Assembly: GCA_050485485.1 (NCBI GenBank)
Contig: JBJHBM010000004.1
Location: 1 to 64,000 of the forward strand
Reading direction: 5' to 3'
DNA from: WHSO01 sp050485485
GTDB taxonomy: Bacteria > Pseudomonadota > Alphaproteobacteria > SMXQ01
Length of the DNA stretch: 64,000 nucleotides
A program made the translations under genes and the position numbers. Below are positions 25,977-33,702 of this stretch, in pieces. The notes under the pieces are model-generated. The model was not told the DNA's origin. It did not search any database and was given only the letters and a program-made list of their open reading frames with translations. The stretch's first letter is position 1. Every line of letters begins with the position of its first letter.

Positions 25977-26216
25977 ATGGACGAGCCCGCCCTTCCCCGC
26001 AAGAACTATTACGAGGTCGACCTCGATCCCGGCAAGGAATACTGGTGGTGTTCCTGCGGCCTGTCGGCTGACCAACCGTTCTGCGACGGCTCCCACAAGG
26101 GTACCGGCTTCGCCCCCCGTCAATTGGTAGTGCGCGAGGCCATGACGCTTTACCTGTGCGGCTGCAAGCGAACCACCGATGCACCTTACTGCGATGGCAC
26201 ACACTATGTCCTGTAG
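25977..26216 (+). CDS. CDGSH iron-sulfur domain protein (two motifs)
   Basis: A 79-residue protein with two CDGSH-type 2Fe-2S sites: CSCGLSADQPFCDGSH and CGCKRTTDAPYCDGTH, each with the CxCx-to-CxxxH ligand pattern (three cysteines and one histidine). Such small tandem CDGSH proteins resemble mitochondrial MiNT/CISD3, which has two clusters and acts in iron or redox homeostasis. The ATG at 25977 (MDEPALPRKNYYEV) is chosen because AGAGGA lies upstream; a further start at 25944 would add 11 residues. The 3' end overlaps the following lipoprotein gene by 11 bases in another frame. Confidence 0.92.
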   Translation: MDEPALPRKNYYEVDLDPGKEYWWCSCGLSADQPFCDGSHKGTGFAPRQLVVREAMTLYLCGCKRTTDAPYCDGTHYVL

Positions 26217-26862
26217 CCATTTTCGCGCCGCCGCGCTGGCGCTTCTGCTCACGCTGCCGCTCGCGGCATGCGGTCTCGGCGACATCGTCAAGCGCGAGCC
26301 GCCGCCACCGTGCCCGGGAGGCGTGATCGTGCGCGATCTCTCGCGCGTTACGGTGTTCCAGCCGGGGCCAGGCCGCGACATCACCGACGTGATGTACGAG
26401 GCACGCCTGCCGCGCATCGCGATCACGTGCGGCTATTCGGGCGGTGTCGCGGAGGTCGAGACCTCGGTGGTGGTGACCGCCGCGCGTGGTCCTGCCAACC
26501 GCGAGCGCCGTGCCGACGTGCGCTATTTCGTGGCCGTGCTCGACGGCGACAACCGTATCCTCGCCAAGGCCGAATTCGAGAATAACCTGCAGTTCCCGCC
26601 CAACCTCGACCGTGGCGGCATCACCGACCAGATCGTGCAGCGCATCCCCTTGCCCGAGGGCGGTAATGCTGCCGACCACGTCATCATCGTCGGCTTCCAG
26701 CTCGACGCGGAGCAACTCGCCTTCAACCGTGCAAACGGCCCGACCGGTCTCTTGGGGCCGATGCCGCCCGCCCAGGAGCGTCCGCTGCTCGATACCGGCG
26801 GCATCGACCGGCGCCCGGTCCATGAGCAGACCCGCGATCCGTACCAGATGCGCCCGCGTTGA
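26206..26862 (+). CDS. Predicted outer-membrane lipoprotein of unknown function
   Basis: A 218-residue protein with a lipoprotein signal MSCSHFRAAALALLLTLPLAAC; the acylated cysteine is residue 22. The mature part has a conserved-looking core VFQPGPGRDITDVMYEARLP, TCGYSGGVAEVETSVVVTAARGP, ILAKAEFENNLQFPPN and a Pro/Arg-rich tail. The composition recalls alphaproteobacterial proteins annotated only as hypothetical. The start at 26206 overlaps the CDGSH gene; starts at 26194 or 26179 are possible but put extra residues before the signal, and none has a clear ribosome site, so coupled translation is likely. Confidence 0.75.
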   Translation: MSCSHFRAAALALLLTLPLAACGLGDIVKREPPPPCPGGVIVRDLSRVTVFQPGPGRDITDVMYEARLPRIAITCGYSGGVAEVETSVVVTAARGPANRERRADVRYFVAVLDGDNRILAKAEFENNLQFPPNLDRGGITDQIVQRIPLPEGGNAADHVIIVGFQLDAEQLAFNRANGPTGLLGPMPPAQERPLLDTGGIDRRPVHEQTRDPYQMRPR

Positions 26863-26866
26863 TCCC

Positions 26867-26875
26867 TGTGGATAA
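26867..26875 (-). promoter_or_regulatory. Perfect DnaA box upstream of glycine riboswitch
   Basis: TGTGGATAA on the plus strand is the complement of TTATCCACA, the strongest DnaA-box consensus. It lies 5 bases after the lipoprotein stop and about 80 bases before the glycine riboswitch. Whether DnaA binds it is unknown; in such GC-rich DNA an exact match to this AT-rich 9-mer is not expected often. Confidence 0.5.
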
Positions 26876-26947
26876 GTGCCCGGGCGCGGTTGACCGCATC
26901 CTGCCGCCCGCTAAGATGCCTGGGTGACCATGCACGTCATATGATCC

Positions 26948-27153
26948 CTGCGGGAGAGACCGGCCGGCCCACAGTCGCGCGACGAGGGGCCAGCGCCGGC
27001 GCCGAAGGAGCAACGGCCTCGGAAACTCTCAGGCAAAAGGACCGCAGGGGGATGGCACTCTGGAAAGCAGGGGGCGCGTAGCGCCGCCTCACCGAAGAAG
27101 TAAGCCGGTTCCGGGCGCGGGCCGGTGAATCTTTCAGGTCCTGGGACAGAGGG
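26948..27153 (+). promoter_or_regulatory. Tandem glycine riboswitch controlling gcvT operon
   Basis: Two glycine aptamers in series. Aptamer 1 runs about 26948-27049: CTGCGGGAGAGACC, the conserved GCGCCGAAGGAGCAA core, CTCTCAGGCAAAAGGACCGCAG. Aptamer 2 runs about 27056-27153: CTCTGGAAAGC, CACCGAAGAAGTAAGCC, AATCTTTCAGGTCCTGGGACAGAG. The closing P1 stems pair CCTGCGG with CCGCAGG and CTCTG with CAGAG. Both glycine-binding cores are intact. The element ends about 50 bases before the gcvT start, so it should turn on the glycine cleavage genes when glycine is high. The 339-base stretch between genes (26863-27201) is otherwise explained by this leader and the DnaA box. Confidence 0.95.
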
Positions 27154-27201
27154 GGCGGGGTGGACGGGCGATTCCGTCCGCCCCCGACGAGGGAGAACCG
27201 A

Positions 27202-28329
27202 GTGCCAGGAACCGACCCCGCGCCCTCTGCGACGCTCGCCCGCACGCCGCTGCACGCGCTCCATCTGGAACTTGGCGCGAAGATGGTGCCGTTCGCGGGC
27301 TACGATATGCCGGTTCAGTACCCGGACGGTATCCTCAAGGAGCATCTTCACAGCCGCGCGGCCGCCGGCCTGTTCGACGTCTCCCACATGGGGCAGGCGG
27401 AGATCGCCGGCGGCGACCCCGTCGCCGCGTTGGAGGCGCTGGTGCCGGGCGACGTCGCCGCGCTCGCTCCCGGGCGGATGCGCTACACCGTGCTGACCGA
27501 CGACGCGGGCGGCATCCTCGACGACCTCATGGTGACGGCTGCGGGCGAGGGACGCCTGATCGTGGTACTGAACGCGGCCCGCAAGGCTGCCGACCTCAAG
27601 CACCTTTCGGCCGACCTCGCGGGCGGCACCCATATCCATCCGCTCGACGACCGCGCCCTGCTCGCGCTGCAGGGGCCGGCAGCGGCAGCGGTCATGGCGC
27701 GCCTCGCACCCGGCACGGAGCGGCTCCGCTTCATGTCGGCGGCGGTAGCGGAAGTCGTGGGAATCTCCTGCCTCGTCTCGCGCTCGGGCTACACCGGCGA
27801 GGACGGGTTCGAGATTTCGGTCCCGGCGGCACGCGCAGAAGATCTCGCCCGCGCCCTGCTGGCCGCGCCCGAGGTGAGGCCCATTGGACTCGGCGCTCGC
27901 GACACGCTCCGCCTCGAGGCTGGGCTGTGCCTCTACGGCCACGACATCGACACCGCCACCTCGCCCGTCGAGGCCGGCCTTGCCTGGACCATCTCCCGGC
28001 GCCGCCGCGAGGAAGGCGATTTTCCGGGCGCGGCGCGCATCCTGCGGGAGCTCGCCGAGGGCCCCGCCCGGGTGCGCGTCGGCATCCGTCCCGAGGGTCG
28101 CGCGCCCGCGCGCGAGGGTACGGCCGTCCGCGACGCCATGGGCGTCGCCGTCGGCGCCGTTACCTCCGGCGGCTTCGGGCCGAGCGTCGGCGGGCCGGTG
28201 GCGATGGGCTATGTCGCCCGCGCCGCCGCCACCCCTGGCACCGCGCTTTTCCTCGACGTACGCGGCAAGGCGCTGCCAGCGCGCGTGGCGCCGCTTCCTT
28301 TCGTTCCGCATCGTTACCACAAGGGTTGA
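27202..28329 (+). CDS. gcvT: Glycine cleavage system T protein (aminomethyltransferase)
   Basis: Transfers the methylene group from the lipoyl arm of H protein to tetrahydrofolate and releases ammonia. The 375-residue protein contains MVPFAGYDMPVQYPDG, GLFDVSHMGQ, GGILDDLMVT, SRSGYTGEDGFEISVP, LEAGLCLYGHDID and a C-terminal domain ending AMGYV. The start is a GTG at 27202 preceded by GGGAGAA; an upstream GTG at 27160 lacks such a site and would run into the riboswitch. First gene of the riboswitch-controlled operon, 20 bases before gcvH. Confidence 0.95.
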   Translation: MPGTDPAPSATLARTPLHALHLELGAKMVPFAGYDMPVQYPDGILKEHLHSRAAAGLFDVSHMGQAEIAGGDPVAALEALVPGDVAALAPGRMRYTVLTDDAGGILDDLMVTAAGEGRLIVVLNAARKAADLKHLSADLAGGTHIHPLDDRALLALQGPAAAAVMARLAPGTERLRFMSAAVAEVVGISCLVSRSGYTGEDGFEISVPAARAEDLARALLAAPEVRPIGLGARDTLRLEAGLCLYGHDIDTATSPVEAGLAWTISRRRREEGDFPGAARILRELAEGPARVRVGIRPEGRAPAREGTAVRDAMGVAVGAVTSGGFGPSVGGPVAMGYVARAAATPGTALFLDVRGKALPARVAPLPFVPHRYHKG

Positions 28330-28349
28330 CCCTTACGGAGATCCGCAGC

Positions 28350-28727
28350 ATGAGCGACACCCGCTACACCAAGGAACACGAGTGGATCCGCCTCGACGGC
28401 GGTCTCGCCACCGTCGGCATCTCGGCCTACGCCCAGGCGCAGCTGGGCGACGTGGTCTATGTCGAGCTGCCCGAGGTCGGCCGCAAGGTCACCGCCGGCG
28501 ACGACATGGCGGTGGTGGAATCGGTCAAGGCCGCGAGCGAGGTCTATGCACCCGTCGCGGGCGAGGTGGCAGAGGTCAACGACGAACTCTCCGCCAAACC
28601 CGAAACCATCAATGAGGACGCCGAGGGAGCCGGCTGGTTCGTCCGTCTCAAGGGGGTGGACGCGGATGCGCTGGCCGACCTGATGGACGTCGAGGCCTAT
28701 CGCAATTACGTCGAATCCCTCGACTGA
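28350..28727 (+). CDS. gcvH: Glycine cleavage system H protein
   Basis: The lipoyl-carrying shuttle of the glycine cleavage complex. The 125-residue protein opens RYTKEHEWIRLDGGLATVGI, contains GDVVYVELPEVGRKV, and has the lipoylation lysine at about residue 60 in VVESVKAASEVYAPV; the end PETINEDAEGAGWFVRLKG is typical. It lies between gcvT and gcvPA with short gaps (20 and 12 bases). The length is standard. Confidence 0.97.
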   Translation: MSDTRYTKEHEWIRLDGGLATVGISAYAQAQLGDVVYVELPEVGRKVTAGDDMAVVESVKAASEVYAPVAGEVAEVNDELSAKPETINEDAEGAGWFVRLKGVDADALADLMDVEAYRNYVESLD

Positions 28728-28739
28728 GGCGGAGCCCCC

Positions 28740-30086
28740 ATGCGCTATCTTCCCCTCACGCCCGACGATCGCCGCCACATGCTCGATGCGATCGGCGTTG
28801 GAGCCGTGGACGACCTGTTCGTGGACGTGCCCGCAGCCGCCCGGCTCTCGGCGCCGCTCGACCTGCCGCCGCACGCCGGCGAGATCGAGGTCGAGCGCCA
28901 GCTACGCGTGCTCGCGGCGAAGAACGTGCCGGCGGGGGAGGCGGCGAGCTTCCTCGGCGCCGGCGCCTACCGTCACTTCATCCCGGCGGCGGTGGACCAC
29001 ATCATCCAGCGCGGCGAGTTCCTGACTTCCTACACGCCCTACCAGCCCGAAATCAGCCAGGGCACGCTCCAGTACCTGTTCGAGTTTCAGACCCAGGTGG
29101 CGATGATCACTGGCATGGAGATTGCCAACGCCTCGCTCTACGACGGCGCCTCGGGCGCGGCCGAGGCTGCGATGATGGCGCGTCGCGTGACGCGCCGCGA
29201 TAAGGTGGTGACGGCGGGTGGTCTCCATCCCCATTGGCGCGATGCGGTCGCGACCCTGCTGCGATGGTCGGATGCCACCTTCCACGCCACAGTGCCCGCG
29301 CCCGGGGGCGACGACGACCTCGCAGCACTGCCCGATGACGAGACCGCCTGCGTCATCGTCCAGAACCCCGACGTGTTCGGCCATCTGCGCGATCTCGCGC
29401 CGCTTGCCGAGGCATGCCGCGCCAGAGGAGTGCTGCTGGTCGTGTGCGTGGCGGATGTGGCCTCGCTCGGACTGGTCGCGCCGCCCGGCGCGATGGGCGC
29501 CGACATCGTGGTGGGCGAGGGGCAGGGACTCGGTCCCGGCCTCAACTTCGGCGGCCCCTACCTCGGCCTGTTCGCGACGCGCGAGCGTTTCGTGCGCCAG
29601 ATGCCGGGCCGCATCGCGGGCGAGACGGTGGACGCCGACGGGCGCCGCGGCTGGGTGCTGACGCTGTCCACGCGCGAGCAGCACATCCGGCGCGAGAAGG
29701 CGACTTCCAACATCTGCACCAACTCGGGCCTGTGTGCGCTTGCCTTCACGGTCCACATGGCGCTGCTCGGTGAGGAAGGCTTCCGGCGGCTCGCGCGCCT
29801 CAACCACGCCGCCGCCTGTCGCATGGCCGACCGACTCGCGACGGTGCCGGGCGTCGCGGTGCTGAACAAGGCCTTCTTCAACGAGGTGACGGTGCGCCTG
29901 CCGGTACCCGCCGCGCCGTTGGTGGACGCGCTTGCGGCCGAGCGCGTGTTTGCGGGCGTGCCCGCCGCGCGGCTCTACCCGGAAGCGCCCGGTATGGAGA
30001 ATCTGCTGATCGCCTGCGCGACCGAGACCGTCACCGACGATGATATCGCGCGGCTCGGCGCCGCCCTCGCGGGAGCCCTCAAATGA
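28740..30086 (+). CDS. gcvPA: Glycine dehydrogenase (decarboxylating) subunit 1
   Basis: Alpha half of the two-subunit P protein, which together with gcvPB decarboxylates glycine with pyridoxal phosphate. The 448-residue sequence begins RYLPLTPDDRRHMLDAIG, with FLGAGAYRHFIPAAVDHI, SYTPYQPEISQGTLQYLFEFQ, NASLYDGASGAAEA, MPGRIAGETVDADGRRGWVL and REKATSNICTNSGLCAL. This subunit lacks the PLP lysine, which is normal. The stop overlaps the gcvPB start by 4 bases, consistent with equal production of both subunits. Confidence 0.97.
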   Translation: MRYLPLTPDDRRHMLDAIGVGAVDDLFVDVPAAARLSAPLDLPPHAGEIEVERQLRVLAAKNVPAGEAASFLGAGAYRHFIPAAVDHIIQRGEFLTSYTPYQPEISQGTLQYLFEFQTQVAMITGMEIANASLYDGASGAAEAAMMARRVTRRDKVVTAGGLHPHWRDAVATLLRWSDATFHATVPAPGGDDDLAALPDDETACVIVQNPDVFGHLRDLAPLAEACRARGVLLVVCVADVASLGLVAPPGAMGADIVVGEGQGLGPGLNFGGPYLGLFATRERFVRQMPGRIAGETVDADGRRGWVLTLSTREQHIRREKATSNICTNSGLCALAFTVHMALLGEEGFRRLARLNHAAACRMADRLATVPGVAVLNKAFFNEVTVRLPVPAAPLVDALAAERVFAGVPAARLYPEAPGMENLLIACATETVTDDDIARLGAALAGALK

Positions 30087-31675
30087 GCGATGCAAGCAAT
30101 GGGAAGACGCGCACGCGGGGCCCGCGCCGGCCGTCGGGCGCGGCCGCGGCAAGCGCCGCGCCGGAGTCCTTCGCCGCGACCGTCTCCGGCAACCGCGCGC
30201 TCCAGATCGACGAAACGCTGCTGTTCGAGCAGGGCGCGCCCGGCCGAGCCGGGGTGGACCTGCCGGACCCAGGCGATATACCGCCGCGCCTGGGCGGGCT
30301 CGCGCGTCGGGGCGCCATCGGCCTGCCGGGTCTTTCGGAGCCCGAGGTGGTGCGCCACTTCACACGGCTCTCGCAGAAGAACTACGCCATCGACGCCGGG
30401 CTGTTCCCGCTCGGTTCCTGCACCATGAAGCACAACCCGCGCCTCAACGAGAAGGTGGCGCGGCTGCCGGGCTTTGCCGACCTCCATCCGCTGCAGCCGC
30501 TTTCGACCGTGCAGGGCGCGCTCGAGCTGATGGACCGGCTCGTCCACTGGCTCAAGACCCTCACCGGCATGCCCGCCATCGCGCTGCCACCGGCGGCGGG
30601 CGCCCACGGGGAGTTGTGCGGCATGATGGTGATCCGCGCCGCCCACGACGCGGCGGGCATGACGCGGCGCCGCGTGCTGGTGCCCGAATCGGCCCATGGC
30701 ACGAATCCCGCGACCGCGGCGCTATGCGGCTACACGGTGGACCCGATTCCGGCGGATGCGCGCGGGCGCGTGGACGTCGCCGCCTTCAAGGCCAAGCTCG
30801 GACCCGACGTTGCCGCGATCATGCTGACCAATCCCAACACCTGCGGCCTGTTCGAGAACGACATCATCGAGATCGCCGACGCGGTGCACGCGGCCGGCGC
30901 CTACTTCTACTGCGACGGCGCCAACTTCAACGCTATCGTCGGTAAGGTGCGTCCGGCCGACCTCGGCATCGACGTGATGCACATGAACCTCCACAAGACC
31001 TTCTCGACGCCCCACGGTGGTGGTGGGCCGGGAGCGGGGCCGGTGGCGCTGGCGGCGGCGCTGGCCCCTTACGCGCCCCTGCCGTGGCTGGTCTCGGGGC
31101 CGGACGGTTTCGCGCTGCAGGAACAGGCCGAGGGCGCGGCGGCCGGCACTATCGGCCGGCTCAAGGCGTTCCACGGCCAGATGGGCATGTTTGTGCGCGC
31201 CTACGCCTACATGCTGTCCCACGGCGGCGACGGGCTGCTTCAGGTGGCGGAGGACGCGGTGCTTGCCGCCAACTACCTGCTGGCACGGCTCAAGGATACG
31301 CTCTCGCCCGCCTACGACGGGCCCTGCATGCACGAATGTCTGTTCGACGACGAGTCCTTACGCGGCCACGACGTGTCCACGCTCGACTTCGCCAAAGCGC
31401 TGATCGACGAGGGCTTCCACCCGACCACCATCTATTTCCCGCTGGTGGTCCACGGCGCCATGCTGGTGGAGCCCACTGAGACCGAGCCGCTCGCGGAGCT
31501 CGACCGTTTCGTTGTGGCCGTGAAGGGGCTGAAGGTGCGGCTCGATGCGGGCGGAGCCGAGCGCCTCCGTACGGCGCCGCATTGGAGCCCGCGCCGCCGC
31601 CTCGACGAGACCCGGGCCGCTCGCGTGCCCGTGCTACGCTGGTCGCCGTCCAAAGGATCCGAAACGGCGCAATAG
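30083..31675 (+). CDS. gcvPB: Glycine dehydrogenase (decarboxylating) subunit 2
   Basis: Beta half of the P protein with the PLP site: the lysine at about residue 305 lies in MNLHKTFSTPHGGGGPGAGP. Other motifs are FPLGSCTMKHNPRLNEKVA, LPPAAGAHGELCGMMVI, PESAHGTNPATAALCGY and MLTNPNTCGLFE. At 530 residues it carries an N-terminal extension of about 30 residues rich in Arg/Ala/Pro (NGKTRTRGPRRPSGAAAA) before the conserved part starts; this may be disordered. It completes the gcvT-H-PA-PB operon. The shared L protein (dihydrolipoyl dehydrogenase) is not encoded here. Confidence 0.97.
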   Translation: MSDASNGKTRTRGPRRPSGAAAASAAPESFAATVSGNRALQIDETLLFEQGAPGRAGVDLPDPGDIPPRLGGLARRGAIGLPGLSEPEVVRHFTRLSQKNYAIDAGLFPLGSCTMKHNPRLNEKVARLPGFADLHPLQPLSTVQGALELMDRLVHWLKTLTGMPAIALPPAAGAHGELCGMMVIRAAHDAAGMTRRRVLVPESAHGTNPATAALCGYTVDPIPADARGRVDVAAFKAKLGPDVAAIMLTNPNTCGLFENDIIEIADAVHAAGAYFYCDGANFNAIVGKVRPADLGIDVMHMNLHKTFSTPHGGGGPGAGPVALAAALAPYAPLPWLVSGPDGFALQEQAEGAAAGTIGRLKAFHGQMGMFVRAYAYMLSHGGDGLLQVAEDAVLAANYLLARLKDTLSPAYDGPCMHECLFDDESLRGHDVSTLDFAKALIDEGFHPTTIYFPLVVHGAMLVEPTETEPLAELDRFVVAVKGLKVRLDAGGAERLRTAPHWSPRRRLDETRAARVPVLRWSPSKGSETAQ

Positions 31676-31789
31676 TGTCGTTCTGCCGCATGCCGGAGCG
31701 CGTCCGGGTTAAGTAAGTAGCGTTTTCGCTTCCGCGATTTGATCGGATCGGCCTCACACCGATGTCACGCATGCCGGCCCGAAAGATTG

Positions 31790-31815
31790 GAACGGGCCTA
31801 GGGGGCCTCCCGTTC
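31790..31815 (+). terminator. Hairpin after the gcv operon (possible terminator)
   Basis: GAACGGG and CCCGTTC form a perfect 7-bp inverted repeat around a 12-base loop, about 115 bases after the gcvPB stop. It is followed by TTGGGG rather than a T-run, so intrinsic termination would be weak; a processing or attenuator hairpin is an alternative. The rest of 31676-31915 shows no gene and should hold the promoter of the EF-hand gene. Confidence 0.4.
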
Positions 31816-31915
31816 TTGGGGTAGTTAGGACGCGGCCACGGCGCCGCGCCCTTTTCATGAGGGCTCGAGCGGTGCTCGTTCGAGGTCGAACCCCGACACG
31901 GAAGGAGATTTATTC

Positions 31916-32287
31916 ATGTTGAAGAGTGCCCTGCTTATCGGTACCGCTGCGGTGTTGGTCTGGGCGGTTCCCGCAACCGTTTCCGCCAACGATATGACTA
32001 TCGCGCAGGCGACCAGCCAGACGGGGTATCAGGAACGGTTCGACAGGATCGATGCGAACAACGACGGCGTGATCAGCCGATCCGAATGGAACCGGCACTT
32101 CGGCGCGCGGTCGGACGACCCGCAAGGGAGCGAACTGAGGGAACGGGATCGCACTCAGCACAGGGTTCCCGGCTCGCATTTCAGCGAGCATCCGGGCAAC
32201 GTCATCGAGAACCGTCCGGCTGGATCGCCGATGCCGGGCGGTAGCGCGGTGATGCCAGATGAGTCGACCCTGAACGAAAACCAGTAA
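31916..32287 (+). CDS. Secreted single EF-hand protein
   Basis: A 123-residue protein with a signal peptide (LKSALLIGTAAVLVWAVPATVSAN, cleavage probably after SAN or VSA) and one EF-hand: FDRIDANNDGVISRSEWNRHF, where D-A-N-N-D-G-V-I-S-x-x-E fits the 12-residue calcium loop. The remaining C-terminal part is hydrophilic, rich in Gly, Pro and Asn, and probably disordered. A strong GGAAGGAGA ribosome site precedes the ATG. It stands alone between the gcv operon and the atp genes with its own downstream terminator, so it is probably a single-gene transcript. Function unknown beyond likely calcium binding in the periplasm. Confidence 0.85.
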   Translation: MLKSALLIGTAAVLVWAVPATVSANDMTIAQATSQTGYQERFDRIDANNDGVISRSEWNRHFGARSDDPQGSELRERDRTQHRVPGSHFSEHPGNVIENRPAGSPMPGGSAVMPDESTLNENQ

Positions 32288-32321
32288 AGGGGGAAGGCCG
32301 GAGTCCGACCTTCCGAAAAGG

Positions 32322-32349
32322 AAAACCCCGGCCTTCGGGTCGGGGTTTT
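32322..32349 (+). terminator. Rho-independent terminator after EF-hand gene
   Basis: AAAACCCCG pairs with CGGGGTTTT around a short CTTCGG-like loop, ending in a T-run, 35 bases after the EF-hand stop. Being flanked by A and T runs it can also act on the convergent atp transcript, whose last stop is at 32368. A second small hairpin (GGAAGG/CCTTCC) lies just before it at about 32292-32314. Confidence 0.85.
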
Positions 32350-32367
32350 CGCGTCCGTCCGTTTCCG

Positions 32368-32898
32368 CTAATGTAGCTTACCAGTCAGCTCGTCGATCGC
32401 TTGGTCCACCAGCGCGGCGCGCCGCGTGTCGTCGAGCCGCTCGTCGAGCAGCCGGCGCGTCGCAGCCAGCGCGATCTCGACCGCTTCCGCCTTGACCTCC
32501 TCCACTGCTTTGGCCTGAGCCAGGGCGATGCGCTCGGCTGTGAGTTGCTCGCGCCGCTTGAGGGTTTCGGCGAGCGCGGTCTCGGCGGCAGCGGTGATGC
32601 GCTTCGCCTCCTCTTCGGCGTGGACGAGGATAGCTTCCGCCTCCTTGGCGGCGTCGCGTTGCTTGCGCTGATAGGAGGCCAAGGCCGCCTGCGCTTCCTC
32701 GCGTAGCTTGCGGGCTTCCTCAAGCTCGGTCTCGATCTGCGCCGTTCGGGCGTCGAGCCCGCCGGTGATCCGCTTCCACGCGGGCTTGGCCACGAGGGCG
32801 ACGAAGACAAAAAAGCCGACCGCGATCCAGGTTTCAGGCAGTTCCCAGAACGGCACGGATTCCCCCGGCACAGTGGCGGCGTAGGCGCGCGCGATCAT
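32368..32898 (-). CDS. atpF: ATP synthase F0 subunit b
   Basis: Peripheral-stalk subunit of ATP synthase. The 176-residue protein has one N-terminal membrane helix (ETWIAVGFFVFVALVAKPAW) and a long charged coiled coil with heptad-like Ala/Glu/Lys runs, ending in the delta-binding region LLDERLDDTRRAALVDQAID. In Alphaproteobacteria b is preceded by the variant b', as here. It overlaps b' by 4 bases and is the last gene of the F0 group; the F1 genes (atpHAGDC) are elsewhere, as usual in this class. Confidence 0.95.
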   Translation of the reverse strand: MIARAYAATVPGESVPFWELPETWIAVGFFVFVALVAKPAWKRITGGLDARTAQIETELEEARKLREEAQAALASYQRKQRDAAKEAEAILVHAEEEAKRITAAAETALAETLKRREQLTAERIALAQAKAVEEVKAEAVEIALAATRRLLDERLDDTRRAALVDQAIDELTGKLH

Positions 32899-33386
32899 GC
32901 TCGTGCCCTCCGCGCGGCCTCGGCGGCTTCGCGCGCCTCGTCCTCGTCCACGTGCAGGCCGGCCACCTTCTCGGCGGCGAGACGTGCGGCTTCGGCGGCG
33001 ATGGCCGCCGCATCGGCCAGCGCGCCGGCGCGGGCCCGCGCTATGGCGGCTTCGGCCTCCTCGGTGCGGGTGCGCAGCTCGGCGTCGAACCGAGCAACCT
33101 CCACTTCGGCGCGGCGCTTGGCGGCTTCGACAGCCTCGGCCACCTTGGTATGGGCGCTGTCGCGCGAGCGCGCGAGCGCGGCTTCGTAGCTTTCGGCCAC
33201 CTGTTCGGCTTCCCTTTGGAACCCCTCGGCCTTGGCGAGGTTGTCCTCGCGCCGCTTGCGGCGCCCTTCGAGGACGTCACCGATGCGCGGCAGCGCAACG
33301 CGCGCCATCAGCAGGTACAGGAGCACGAAGCTGATGGCGAGCCAGACGAGCTGCGGCGCGTAGGATGCGACGTCGAGCTGCGGCAT
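32895..33386 (-). CDS. atpG: ATP synthase F0 subunit b'
   Basis: The second, diverged b-type stalk subunit found in photosynthetic and alphaproteobacterial ATP synthases, forming a b-b' heterodimer. The 163-residue protein starts PQLDVASYAPQLVWLAISF, which is the b' signature, with the single helix continuing through LLYLLM, then RIGDVLEGRRKRREDNLAKA and a long Ala/Glu coiled coil ending in Arg-rich residues. It sits between atpE and atpF in the order B-E-F'-F. The gene is called atpF' or atpX in some genomes. Confidence 0.94.
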   Translation of the reverse strand: MPQLDVASYAPQLVWLAISFVLLYLLMARVALPRIGDVLEGRRKRREDNLAKAEGFQREAEQVAESYEAALARSRDSAHTKVAEAVEAAKRRAEVEVARFDAELRTRTEEAEAAIARARAGALADAAAIAAEAARLAAEKVAGLHVDEDEAREAAEAARRARA

Positions 33387-33429
33387 GGGCCGGGATCTCC
33401 GATGCGCGTTGGTCGGTTCCGGTCCGGGC

Positions 33430-33654
33430 TCAGCCGAACAGGATCAGGAACGCGATCAGGAGCGCGAACAGCGCGATGGCTTCCACCAGCGCGAAGCCCA
33501 GCATCGTGAACGGGAACACCGTCGACTGAGCCGACGGGTTGCGGGCCACCGACGAGATGAAGGCGGCGAACACGTTGCCGATGCCCACGCCCACGCCGGC
33601 AAGGCCGATGACCGCAAGACCGGCGCCGATCAACTTCGCGGCTTCAACATCCAT
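33430..33654 (-). CDS. atpE: ATP synthase F0 subunit c
   Basis: Proteolipid forming the rotary c-ring. The 74 residues make a two-helix hairpin: GAGLAVIGLAGVGVGIGNVF, the polar loop SVARNPSAQ with the conserved R-N-P, and the second helix FALVEAIALFALLIAFLI with the proton-carrying carboxylate at E58. Lack of a sodium-coordination pattern suggests a proton-driven ring. There is a 48-base gap to atpB upstream and 43 bases to b' downstream. Confidence 0.97.
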   Translation of the reverse strand: MDVEAAKLIGAGLAVIGLAGVGVGIGNVFAAFISSVARNPSAQSTVFPFTMLGFALVEAIALFALLIAFLILFG

Positions 33655-33702
33655 CTTTCAATCCTTTTCGTAACTACGGTTGAGGAACGGCGACGCCAAG
33701 CC

